Below, one piece after another: positions 42,562 through 50,724 of a stretch of 64,000 bases of DNA. The position numbers and the translations under genes were made by a program. Source of the stretch: CAYRXM01 sp964449465 (GTDB lineage Bacteria > Chloroflexota > Anaerolineae > JAFGEY01). The stretch spans positions 1-64,000 of the forward strand of contig CAYVBK010000013.1 of the NCBI GenBank assembly GCA_964449465.1, read 5' to 3'. Within the stretch, counting starts at the first letter, position 1. Every line of letters begins with the position of its first letter. A model generated the notes under the pieces. It was not told where the DNA came from. It saw nothing but the letters and a program-made list of their open reading frames with translations, and searched no databases.

Positions 42562-44412
42562 ATGACTATGTCCAAACAAGAAACCCGCTCTCATCTCACC
42601 CCAAGATCTCTGCCGGTCTGGCGCGTAGTGATGCGCATGATCCGCTTTCAATTCTGGTACTGGGTGGTAGATTTTTTCTCGGTGCTGTCATTCCGCACGT
42701 GCTGGCAACTCGTGCCGGGGCTGGCCATGCGCGCCTTTTTCAACCTGATCAGCGGACAGGCGCCAACCGGTTTGAACATCTGGAGCATCGCCGCCCTGCT
42801 GATCGTCACCCAGGTGGGCATGGCCTTGGGCAATCTGGGCTTTGTCTATGCCGACGAGCCGCTGTTTGCCCACATCAATACCCTGCTGCGCCGCAACCTG
42901 CTGCGACACATCCTCCGCCGCCCGGCGGCCGTCCCTCTGCCCGAATCGCCCGGCGAGGCCATCAGCCGCTTTCGCGATGACGTATTCGAGATTCCGCTAT
43001 TTGTGATCTGGAGCAATGACCTGCTGGTCGGCATCCTGGTAATTGCCATTGCCCTGATCACTATGCTCAAAACCAATGTTCCCATCACCCTGCTCTCCCT
43101 GGCCCCGCTGCTCATCATCGGCCTGGTCTCCTATATCGCCACCGGCCGCATCGAGACCTACCGGCGGGCCAGCCGACAGGCCGCCGGCGATGTCACCGGC
43201 TTTATCGGCGAATTGTTTGGCGCGGTACAGGCCGTCAAAGTGGCCGCCGCCGAACAGGGCATCGGCCAACGCGTTGATGAATTGAACGAAAAACGCCGCA
43301 AAATGGCACTGCGAGATCACCTGTTCAATCAAGTGCTGGAATCTCTGTGGAACAATATGGTCAGCCTCAGCACCGGGGTGATCTTGATCCTGGCCGGGCA
43401 ATCCATGCGCACCGGCGCCTTTACCGTCGGCGATTTTTCGCTGTTTATCTATTTCCTGGAAGGCATCGGCGAACTGGCCACGATGGCCGGCAACGCTATG
43501 GCTCGATACAAACAACTCGGTGTGTCTATCGAACGCATGAGCGACCTGATGGAGGGCGCGCCGCTGGATGCGCTAACAGAGCCGGCGCGATTCAAGCTGA
43601 ACGGCCCGCCGCCACCGGTCGAATACCCCTCACCCGACCCAACCGACCATTTGCGTGCGCTCGAGGCGCGCGGTCTGACTTGTCATTATTCTGACGGCGA
43701 ACACGGCATCGCCGACATTGATCTGTGCCTGACGCCCGGCACACTCACCGTGATCACCGGGCGGGTAGGGTCGGGCAAAACCACCCTGCTGCGCGTGCTG
43801 TTGGGCCTGCTGCCGCGCCAGGCGGGCGACATTTTGTGGAATGGTCGGCCCATAGAGGACGCCGGCGCATTTTTTGCACCGCCACGCTGCGCCTATACCG
43901 CCCAAACGCCGCGCCTGTTTAGCGACACGCTCAAAAACAACATCTTGCTCGGCCTCGATGCCACCGATGAAACCATCGCTCAAGCCATTCACCTGGCCGT
44001 ACTGGAAAAAGACCTGGCCGGTCTGGATGCCGGCCTGGAAACGCCGGTGGGCGCCAAAGGAGTCAAACTCTCCGGCGGACAGATGCAGCGCGCCGCAGCC
44101 GCGCGCATGTTTGTGCGCCAACCCGACCTCCTCGTTTTCGACGACCTGTCCAGCGCGTTGGATGTGGAAACCGAGCGAAAACTGTGGGAACGCATTTTCG
44201 ACCATGACCGAAACATCAGGCCGCTGACATGTCTGGTCGTATCGCATCGCAAAACTGCGCTGCGCCGGGCCGACCACATCATTGTTTTGCAAAACGGGCG
44301 CATTGCCGCCCAGGGCAGGTTGGATGATCTGTTGAAAACCTCTGTCGAAATGCAGCGATTGTGGAGCGGCGATACTCAGGCTGAGGCGGCCGACGCTCAA
44401 GCGTCGGGCTGA
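42562..44412 (+). CDS. ABC exporter half-transporter 2 (permease-ATPase fusion)
   Basis: 616 residues from ATG 42562 (a second ATG at 42568 is equally possible). It has an N-terminal six-helix domain and an ATPase with Walker A ITGRVGSGKTTLLRV, Q-loop TAQTPRLF, canonical signature LSGGQMQRAAAARM, Walker B DLLVFDDLSSALDVE and VVSHRKTAL with the switch His. The glutamate after Walker B is Asp-Leu here (FDDLSS rather than DE-x-S). A non-catalytic carboxylate change in one subunit and a signature change in the other suggest an asymmetric heterodimer. The exported substrate is unknown; lipid, glycoconjugate or drug are all possible. Confidence 0.92.
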   Translation: MTMSKQETRSHLTPRSLPVWRVVMRMIRFQFWYWVVDFFSVLSFRTCWQLVPGLAMRAFFNLISGQAPTGLNIWSIAALLIVTQVGMALGNLGFVYADEPLFAHINTLLRRNLLRHILRRPAAVPLPESPGEAISRFRDDVFEIPLFVIWSNDLLVGILVIAIALITMLKTNVPITLLSLAPLLIIGLVSYIATGRIETYRRASRQAAGDVTGFIGELFGAVQAVKVAAAEQGIGQRVDELNEKRRKMALRDHLFNQVLESLWNNMVSLSTGVILILAGQSMRTGAFTVGDFSLFIYFLEGIGELATMAGNAMARYKQLGVSIERMSDLMEGAPLDALTEPARFKLNGPPPPVEYPSPDPTDHLRALEARGLTCHYSDGEHGIADIDLCLTPGTLTVITGRVGSGKTTLLRVLLGLLPRQAGDILWNGRPIEDAGAFFAPPRCAYTAQTPRLFSDTLKNNILLGLDATDETIAQAIHLAVLEKDLAGLDAGLETPVGAKGVKLSGGQMQRAAAARMFVRQPDLLVFDDLSSALDVETERKLWERIFDHDRNIRPLTCLVVSHRKTALRRADHIIVLQNGRIAAQGRLDDLLKTSVEMQRLWSGDTQAEAADAQASG

Positions 44413-44434
44413 GAGGAGCCAGAAGGAGATGCCT

Positions 44435-45241
44435 ATGTGGAAAAAAATTGTCCGCATGCTGGGCTGGACGCGCTCTAGCTATGTGCTGATGAGCACCTTT
44501 ATCGCCGCTCTGGTGCTGATCGGCACGATTTGGTGGCCACTGGTCGAGCAAGAACTGGCCTTGATTGACTGGAGCCGCCCACTGTGGACGCAGGTTGATG
44601 GCCTGTTGTTCTTTGACTGGGCAGTCATGTCTCTGCTGATCATGGCCGGGGCCGACCTCAAGGCCGATGTGTGGATCGCCCTGGTGAGTCTGTTTGGTGG
44701 ACTGGCCATCGAAAGTTGGGGAACGCAATCGGGGTTGTGGCACTATTACACGCTGGAACGCCCGCCGCTGTGGATTTTGCCGGCCTGGCCAATAGCTGCC
44801 CTGTCGTGGAATCGCCTGGTGCGCGGCCTGGAATGGATCGCCGCCCGCCTCATCCCGGCCGACCGCAACGGTGATATGTTGTTTCGCCTGCTCTATTGGA
44901 CCATTTTAGGGGGATTTTACGTGCTGTTGTGGATTTTTGTCTGGCCGACCATCGCCCACCCGATGACCATCCTGGCGGTACTGGCCTGCACCCTGATCAT
45001 CCTGTCGCCCACCGATCACCGCCGCGCGCTGCTATCATTTGTGGCCGGCAGCAGTCTGGGGTATTTTTTAGAGCGATGGGGCACCAGCCGGCTGTGTTGG
45101 ACATATTACACCCGCCAGACGCCGCCCCTGTTTGCCGTGCTGGCGCACGGCATGACCGCCGTTGCCGTCTGGCGCACCCAACACCTGCTCAATGCGCTGT
45201 GGCAACGACACAAACCGCGCCGGCTCAAACCGACCGTTTGA
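44435..45241 (+). CDS. Polytopic membrane protein with internal duplication
   Basis: 268 residues; ATG 44435 is preferred (AAGGAG 6 nt upstream) over ATG 44429, which abuts that site. About six or seven hydrophobic segments and no recognised family. Two halves share a motif: ESWGTQSGLWHYYT...PPLW in the first and ERWGTSRLCWTYYT...PPLF in the second, each preceded by a helix ending in a Glu. This points to an internal duplication and a two-fold active or binding site within the membrane. It is 22 bp after the exporter genes and probably co-transcribed. The last 17 bp overlap the end of the convergent SpoIIE gene. Confidence 0.75.
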   Translation: MWKKIVRMLGWTRSSYVLMSTFIAALVLIGTIWWPLVEQELALIDWSRPLWTQVDGLLFFDWAVMSLLIMAGADLKADVWIALVSLFGGLAIESWGTQSGLWHYYTLERPPLWILPAWPIAALSWNRLVRGLEWIAARLIPADRNGDMLFRLLYWTILGGFYVLLWIFVWPTIAHPMTILAVLACTLIILSPTDHRRALLSFVAGSSLGYFLERWGTSRLCWTYYTRQTPPLFAVLAHGMTAVAVWRTQHLLNALWQRHKPRRLKPTV

Positions 45242-48200
45242 GCGCGACCATGGTCAAATCGTCAAACTGGGGCATATCGCCGGCAAACGCAGCAATCTCG
45301 GCCTGGATCAGCGTCAACAAGTCACCCGGAGAACGGCTGCGTTCACGACGGGCCAGATCAGCCAGCCGCGCCGCGCCAAAAATCTCTTCGTCGGCGTTGA
45401 TCGTGTCGGTAATCCCGTCGGTGTAAAGCAGCAGCACATCGCCCGGCTCTAGCTCGACGCGGCGTTCTTCCAGGTGAATGGGCGTCAAGATGCCCAGCAC
45501 AATGCCCCGCGCCCGCAACGATTCCACATCGCCGTTACGCCGCACCAGCAATGGCGGATTGTGGCCGCCGTTGGCATAGATCAACTCGCCGGTTAACGGA
45601 TCGAGGATGGCATAAAACACCGTCACAAACAGGTCCGAACGGGTGTCCGAGATGATCAGATCGTTGACCCGCTCCAACGTCGCTGCCGCCCGCACCACGT
45701 CCTGCGCCACCACCCGCAGCAGCGTGCGCGACAGGGCCATAAACAGAGCCGCCGGAATGCCCTTATCGGCCACATCGGCCACAATCAGCCCCACCCGACC
45801 ATCCGGCAGCATAAACACATCATAAAAATCGCCACCCACCTGGCTGGCCGACCGCCAAAATGCCTGCATTTCCCAGCCCGGCAGATCGGGGCATTGATCG
45901 GGCAAAAAGCTGGCCTGAATTTCGCGTGCCACCTCTAGCTCGCGCGATAGCCGCTGCCGCTCGGCTTGCTGGCGGTACAACTGGACATTTTCAATGGCGA
46001 TAGCCGTCTGGCTGGCAATGCCGTTCAAGATATGGACCCATCGTTCAGCAAACCATTCTGGCGCACCGATATAATCCACCAGCAGCGCGCCCAGTACATA
46101 GCCTTTGGCCACCAGGGGCAGGGCCAGCACCGGAAAACCGGCGCGCACCGGTGTCAGCCCGGCATAAAACCAGTGTTCGGGCAGATCATCCTGCACGCCG
46201 ATGGCCGGGTAGCCATTCATAATCTGGCGCGACAGGGGATGTTCGACATCCAGGTGCCCCAACTCGAGCCAGTCGGGGTCGCTTCCGGCCAGATTGTACT
46301 GCTGCACCAGCACCAGACTGTCCTGAGGCTCATCTCGCAAAAAGATGCCGCAGCGTTCCACCCCCACCAGAATGGGCGTGATGCGGACGATGGTTTCCAA
46401 AATGCTGCTCAAATCGGTGAGGCTGCGCACCGCCTCGGAAACCTGGAGCAACGCGGTCGAAACATAGGCTTGTTCTTGCTGCGAGGTGTACAATTGAGCA
46501 TTTTCGATAGCCACAGCCACCTGATTGGCAATGCCCGACAGCAAGCCCACTTTGCGCTCGTTAAACGACTCGGTTGACTCGACATAATCTACCAACATCA
46601 GGCCTAGCGGCTCGCCGCGTGCCACCAACGGCAAGATCAACAGATGGCCAATGTCAAACCATTCCATCAAATCGGCCGGCAGAGTGCGAATCTCGTGATC
46701 GGACAAAACGCGCGGCGCCTGTTCATCCTGAATTTCGGCAAACAGCGGCGCCCGCTCGCGATCCAGGCGCAGCAAAGCAAAAGCCGACTGCTGCTCGGCA
46801 CTCAGGCCAAAAGACTCGGTCGGCAGCCACAGGCCGGTTCGCCGCTCCCATAGCAAAATGCCGCAGCGATCCACCCCGGTCAGCATGGGCGTCAGGCGCG
46901 TCACTGTCGTCAACACATCGGTCAAATTGGAGAGCTTGCTGGTAGCCTCGGCCACCTGGAGCAGCGCCGTGCTCATCCAGGCCGATTCCTGCTCGGCTGC
47001 ATACAACCGTGCATCCACCATAGCCACAGCTACCTGCGCCGCCAGCGTTTGCAAGATGAATAGATCATCCTCGCCAAACGCGTCGCGGCGGTCACTCTGC
47101 ACATCCAACACCCCCCAGGTCTGCCCCTCGACCTGAAGCGGCACGGCTAGTTCAGAGCGCGTTTCGGGCAAAGACTGGCGGTACAGATAACGCGACTCGG
47201 CACTCACATCGTTGGCCAGCAAAGGCTGGCCGTTTTGCGCCACCCAACCCACAATGCCTTCGCCCACCGATTGCAGCAGACATACCGTCTCGCCGTTCAT
47301 AGTGATATTGGTCTGAGAGACCAACTCGCCGGTGCCGGGGGTGAGAGAAAAAATGCCTACGTGATAATAGCCAAAAGTCTGCTGAATGAGCTGCACCACG
47401 CGACGGCACAATGTATCCAGATCGAGGATTGCCGCCACCTGACGGCTGACATTGTCAATCAAGGCCATCTGCTGGAGCCGACGATGCTCTTTTTCATACA
47501 GGCGCGCCTTTTCAATCGCCATGGCCGCCTGATTGCCAATCAACGACAACAGGCGCAGATGGTCCTGATCAAACGCATCGGGCTGCGGATGTTGAATGGA
47601 AATGGCTCCGATCACCTTGTCATCCACCAGCAGCGGCACAAAGACGGCCGAACGCGGCGGGTGATCGCTGATATAGCGCGGCCGCGCCGGCAGCGAGTCC
47701 ATCTCACGCTGAAAATCGCGCACCAGCAGCGGCTGCCCCGATTGACGCATCCAACCTACAATGCCCTCGTGCGCCGCACCGGGAAAGGTCTGAGCGGGCA
47801 AACGGACATGATCGCGCACCCAAATTTTGATGGCATACTGATCGCCGTTTTCAAACAGGCCCAGGTGAAAAATAGACGTGTCTACGATCTGGCTGGCTTG
47901 CTGATAGATCAACTCGCAGACCTGATCCACGTCCAATTGCGCACCGACGATGGCGCGTCCGGCACGGTTCAAGACGATCATCTCATCAAGCTGCCGCCGG
48001 GCCTGCTGCCACGAATCGGCCAGCCGCCGCACCACCAGAGCCACGGCGATCAGCCCCATCAGCAGCAAAACCAGGACAAACATGTTGCCCTGTGCGTACA
48101 CAAAGGCGATCAACACCGAGGCCCACAGCGGCAGCAGTTCAACCATCAACGAGATGCGCCAGATGGTGCGCAAAAAAGCCCAGACCTGCACCCAACCGCC

Positions 48201-48719
48201 ACTCAGCCACTCGATGATGGCCCAGCCCAGATGATCCAGGACAAACCAGGACACAAACAAGACCGTCAGAGCCAGAATGTGCGCCGGCCCGATGGTCGCC
48301 AGGTCGCTGCCGCCCAACTGCCCATAAAGCCAGCCCGAAACCAGCGACTGGGGAATTTTAAGCCCCACGCTGAAAAGAGCCGCTTCGACGATCTCCACCT
48401 GGAAAAAACGCCGCCGCCGCCAAATGTGCAGACCATAGTAGATCAATTCGCTGAGTGCAGCGGCCACACCGCCGGCCACCGGACCGAATAGCATCACCAC
48501 AGCCAGATCGATCACGCCAACCAGGCTGTGAATCACCTGAGGGGTCACATGAAAACCGGCCTGCTTGATCAGCACCGAGACGCCGGTCAAACAAACCAGG
48601 GGCAGACCGATTTGCCGCCAGGGCAATTGGGGAATTAGCCAACATACAGCGAGGATGCCGGCCGCGCCAACACCGACACGGTACAGACGCACAAACAAGG
48701 CACGGCGGGAGCGATTCAC
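45225..48719 (-). CDS. Membrane 4xGAF-SpoIIE (PP2C-type) phosphatase
   Basis: 1164 residues from GTG at 48719 (GGAG 6 nt upstream); a TTG seven codons earlier is the alternative. About seven helices fill residues 1-230. Four successive GAF domains follow: one starting near LNRAGRAIVGAQLDVDQV, one near IDNVSRQVAAILDLDTL, and two similar ones with LTPMLTGVDRCGILLW and ITPILVGVERCGIFLR. A helical linker (RLSRELEVAREIQASFLP) leads to the SpoIIE domain, with metal-binding motifs GGDFYD, DVADKG and YTDGITDT. It should dephosphorylate the STAS antagonist encoded upstream, turning ligand or redox sensing by GAF domains into anti-sigma switching. Confidence 0.93.
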   Translation of the reverse strand: MNRSRRALFVRLYRVGVGAAGILAVCWLIPQLPWRQIGLPLVCLTGVSVLIKQAGFHVTPQVIHSLVGVIDLAVVMLFGPVAGGVAAALSELIYYGLHIWRRRRFFQVEIVEAALFSVGLKIPQSLVSGWLYGQLGGSDLATIGPAHILALTVLFVSWFVLDHLGWAIIEWLSGGWVQVWAFLRTIWRISLMVELLPLWASVLIAFVYAQGNMFVLVLLLMGLIAVALVVRRLADSWQQARRQLDEMIVLNRAGRAIVGAQLDVDQVCELIYQQASQIVDTSIFHLGLFENGDQYAIKIWVRDHVRLPAQTFPGAAHEGIVGWMRQSGQPLLVRDFQREMDSLPARPRYISDHPPRSAVFVPLLVDDKVIGAISIQHPQPDAFDQDHLRLLSLIGNQAAMAIEKARLYEKEHRRLQQMALIDNVSRQVAAILDLDTLCRRVVQLIQQTFGYYHVGIFSLTPGTGELVSQTNITMNGETVCLLQSVGEGIVGWVAQNGQPLLANDVSAESRYLYRQSLPETRSELAVPLQVEGQTWGVLDVQSDRRDAFGEDDLFILQTLAAQVAVAMVDARLYAAEQESAWMSTALLQVAEATSKLSNLTDVLTTVTRLTPMLTGVDRCGILLWERRTGLWLPTESFGLSAEQQSAFALLRLDRERAPLFAEIQDEQAPRVLSDHEIRTLPADLMEWFDIGHLLILPLVARGEPLGLMLVDYVESTESFNERKVGLLSGIANQVAVAIENAQLYTSQQEQAYVSTALLQVSEAVRSLTDLSSILETIVRITPILVGVERCGIFLRDEPQDSLVLVQQYNLAGSDPDWLELGHLDVEHPLSRQIMNGYPAIGVQDDLPEHWFYAGLTPVRAGFPVLALPLVAKGYVLGALLVDYIGAPEWFAERWVHILNGIASQTAIAIENVQLYRQQAERQRLSRELEVAREIQASFLPDQCPDLPGWEMQAFWRSASQVGGDFYDVFMLPDGRVGLIVADVADKGIPAALFMALSRTLLRVVAQDVVRAAATLERVNDLIISDTRSDLFVTVFYAILDPLTGELIYANGGHNPPLLVRRNGDVESLRARGIVLGILTPIHLEERRVELEPGDVLLLYTDGITDTINADEEIFGAARLADLARRERSRSPGDLLTLIQAEIAAFAGDMPQFDDLTMVALKRSV

Positions 48720-48752
48720 GGGGAACTCCGAAAAAATCAACGTAGAACTGGG

Positions 48753-49187
48753 TCAGGGTAGAGTTGGGTCGGACTTGATTTGCTTGGACATTGTCAGGGT
48801 ATTACAGCCATCCGCTCCAAACTCGAAACACACATCATCCATCATCTTGTACATAAAATAAAGCCCCAACCCCCCCGGCGTGCGCGATTCCAAATCGGCG
48901 CTCAGGTTAGGTTGAGGCACTGCCTGCGGATCAAAGGGACGGCCATAATCCTGAATTTGCACCGTCAACTCTTGGGCCGTCCACTGGCAACAGATCGCAA
49001 TATCACCTGGTGTATCACCATAGGCATGCTCAATCACATTGGCGCAGGCCTCATCTACGGCCATTTGCACTCGAAACGACTCGCACTCATCCAGGCCGAT
49101 CTGATGAGTCACACGTGCCATAAATTGTCGTATGGTCTCCAACTGGTCAGCTTGACCAGGGACGGTTAAGCAACAAGGGTCAGGCAT
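48753..49187 (-). CDS. RsbW-like anti-sigma serine kinase (HATPase)
   Basis: 144 residues from ATG at 49187. The GHKL ATP-binding fold is compact: N-box VDEACANVIEHAY, G1-like QDYGRPFDP, G2 GGLGLYFMYKMMDDV. This is the RsbW/SpoIIAB family, which phosphorylates a STAS antagonist on serine and, when free, binds a sigma factor or another target. It lies 13 bp after the STAS gene stop and 33 bp before the SpoIIE start on the same strand. No sigma factor gene is in the window, so the controlled target is unknown. Confidence 0.92.
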   Translation of the reverse strand: MPDPCCLTVPGQADQLETIRQFMARVTHQIGLDECESFRVQMAVDEACANVIEHAYGDTPGDIAICCQWTAQELTVQIQDYGRPFDPQAVPQPNLSADLESRTPGGLGLYFMYKMMDDVCFEFGADGCNTLTMSKQIKSDPTLP

Positions 49188-49200
49188 AGCGTTGACCGAC

Positions 49201-49545
49201 TCAAAAGCTACCGACGGCCCGCACCGTGCTGTCGAAAATCTGAAACAGCGGGATCATCCCGGCCAGATCCAGCACCTCGGCGATGCGCTCCGACATGTTG
49301 CACAGCCGCAGATCGCCCCCCATCACATGCCGCCGACACTCTTTGAGCGTCGAGATCAACACATGTAGCCCCGCGCTGCTGATATATTCCAGATGGGCCA
49401 GGTCGGCCACGATTTGATAATAGCCTTCGGCCATCAACTTTTGCAAAGCCTGTTCCAGGTCGCGCGCATTGCTGCTGTCTACACGCCCGGCGATCTTGAC
49501 CAGACTGACCCGCTTGAGATTTTCCACCTGAATATCGAGTGCCAT
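49201..49545 (-). CDS. STAS domain anti-sigma factor antagonist
   Basis: 114 residues from ATG at 49545 with AAGGAGAA upstream. It is a single STAS domain (SpoIIAA/RsbV family): VSLVKIAGRVDSSNARDLEQAL, IVADLAHLEYISSAGLHVLISTL. The phosphorylatable serine should be S57 in Y-I-S-S-A-G-L; the Asp usually preceding it in the D-S-S-G-L motif is Ser here. First gene of the minus-strand partner-switch operon. When unphosphorylated it would bind the RsbW-like kinase and free its target. Confidence 0.93.
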   Translation of the reverse strand: MALDIQVENLKRVSLVKIAGRVDSSNARDLEQALQKLMAEGYYQIVADLAHLEYISSAGLHVLISTLKECRRHVMGGDLRLCNMSERIAEVLDLAGMIPLFQIFDSTVRAVGSF

Positions 49546-49607
49546 CTTGTTCTCCTTGTACCTGATAGAGCCTGACCTCGAAAGGTTTGCCTGTCCAAAC
49601 TTGGGGC

Positions 49608-49636
49608 ATTATATCATACCCTTGCCTGGCATGCAA
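49608..49636 (-). promoter_or_regulatory. Promoter of the partner-switching operon
   Basis: Minus strand: TTGCAT (49631-49636), 17-bp spacer, TATAAT (49608-49613), about 60 bp upstream of the STAS start codon. Housekeeping-type, so the operon itself does not appear to use an alternative sigma factor. Confidence 0.62.
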
Positions 49637-49676
49637 GACGGTAAACCCATCTTGCGCCTTATCTGGTTGACAGATC

Positions 49677-49705
49677 ATCTGAAACACGCTATAATTTTCC
49701 CCTTG
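49677..49705 (+). promoter_or_regulatory. Full-consensus sigma-70 promoter
   Basis: TTGACA (49677-49682), 17-bp spacer, TATAAT (49700-49705): perfect in all positions. It lies 112 bp upstream of TTG 49818 and should give strong expression of the secreted-protein genes. Confidence 0.85.
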
Positions 49706-49817
49706 TATCTCTTTTGTAGATACGTTGTGACAGAGGCTGGAGAGTTCGGTTGGCACTGACGCCCCGTAGCCTCGGTCATAACCCCAAACCCCCATTCGAT
49801 CATAGGAGGACTCGTAA

Positions 49818-50615
49818 TTGAAAAGGATTTACCGGTTTATCACGATCTGCGCATTGCTTGCGGCTGTTGCTGTCACCCTCGGCGGAGTGCCCCGCTATGC
49901 AGCCCAGGCTCAAACCCCCATCACCAAACTGTACTTTCCCCTGATGTTCAAGTCCGAACCTGTCCGCCTGGACACTTTTGACACGCACGACCCATCCTGG
50001 ACGATCATGAACCTGAAAGCCGGCTTTGACAACAACACCAAGACTTTTTTTGATTGGCGAAACAGCCTGCTGTACTGCGGCGTCAAAGACAATTCGGACC
50101 GTTGGGTCATTCACCCGAACTGGCGTCCACTGGGTGATTTCCAACTTGAAGTGGATGGCCGCTTTTTGTGGAAGCACGATCAGCAGCCGCCCGCCCCGCA
50201 AACATGGACTGCCTTTGGATTGGCCTTTGGCGGCAGCAATGACTGGTTGCAGGGTTACAACTTTAGCCTCGCCTTTGGCCTCTCTCAACCCTTCTGGGTG
50301 GTTTCTCGTTTTGATGGCCTGAATACCACAACCAAACGATTCATTGTCCATGACCTCACCGTTTGGGGCGGCGCGCCCGATTTTGTGCGCAATTGGGATG
50401 GTTGGAACCACCTGACCATTGTGCGCATCCAGGATCGCATCTATCCATACGTCAACGGCATTCTCATGCCCCTGCCCGACCCTTATGAATATGTCCGCGA
50501 TGGCACCTATGGCACCAACCGCCTGGTCGGGCTGTTGGTCACTTCATACGAATGGTCAGGAGACGAGATCGAGTTTGATAATTTCAAACTCACTCCGCTC
50601 AGCATGCCTTATTAA
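49818..50615 (+). CDS. Secreted concanavalin-like (LamG/DUF1080-type) beta-sandwich protein
   Basis: 265 residues from TTG 49818, chosen because AGGAGGA lies 7 nt upstream and a signal peptide begins there (RFITICALLAAVAVTLGGVPRYAAQA). The mature protein begins with TKLYFPLMFKSE, the same (Y/F)LP/FP-x-x-x-K motif seen in other exported proteins here. The remainder looks like a single jelly roll (FQLEVDGRFLWKHD, WTAFGLAFGGSN, WNHLTIVRIQDRIYPYVNG, IEFDNFKL), comparable to LamG or 3-keto-disaccharide hydrolase-like folds. It probably binds a glycan outside the cell; no catalytic residues could be assigned. Confidence 0.75.
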   Translation: MKRIYRFITICALLAAVAVTLGGVPRYAAQAQTPITKLYFPLMFKSEPVRLDTFDTHDPSWTIMNLKAGFDNNTKTFFDWRNSLLYCGVKDNSDRWVIHPNWRPLGDFQLEVDGRFLWKHDQQPPAPQTWTAFGLAFGGSNDWLQGYNFSLAFGLSQPFWVVSRFDGLNTTTKRFIVHDLTVWGGAPDFVRNWDGWNHLTIVRIQDRIYPYVNGILMPLPDPYEYVRDGTYGTNRLVGLLVTSYEWSGDEIEFDNFKLTPLSMPY

Positions 50616-50639
50616 ACCCAATCTGACCTGGCTTGCCTC

Positions 50640-50681
50640 ACTCCCGCAGACGCTTTTCTCCCGGCTTGCTTCTGCGGGAGT
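50640..50681 (+). terminator. Hairpin between the two secreted-protein genes
   Basis: ACTCCCGCAGA (50640-50650) pairs perfectly with TCTGCGGGAGT (50671-50681), followed by TTGG. The loop is long (20 nt) and the T-run short, so it may attenuate rather than stop transcription. Confidence 0.5.
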
Positions 50682-50724
50682 TTGGTTCAGCCGATTGGGT
50701 GATTTGCAGAGAAAGGAAAGCACC

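Noticed and set aside
47235..48491. 418-codon plus-strand frame opposite the SpoIIE gene
   Set aside because: Antisense of an unambiguous GAF/SpoIIE coding sequence; His/Gln/Arg-rich composition without domains is typical of shadow frames in GC-rich genes.
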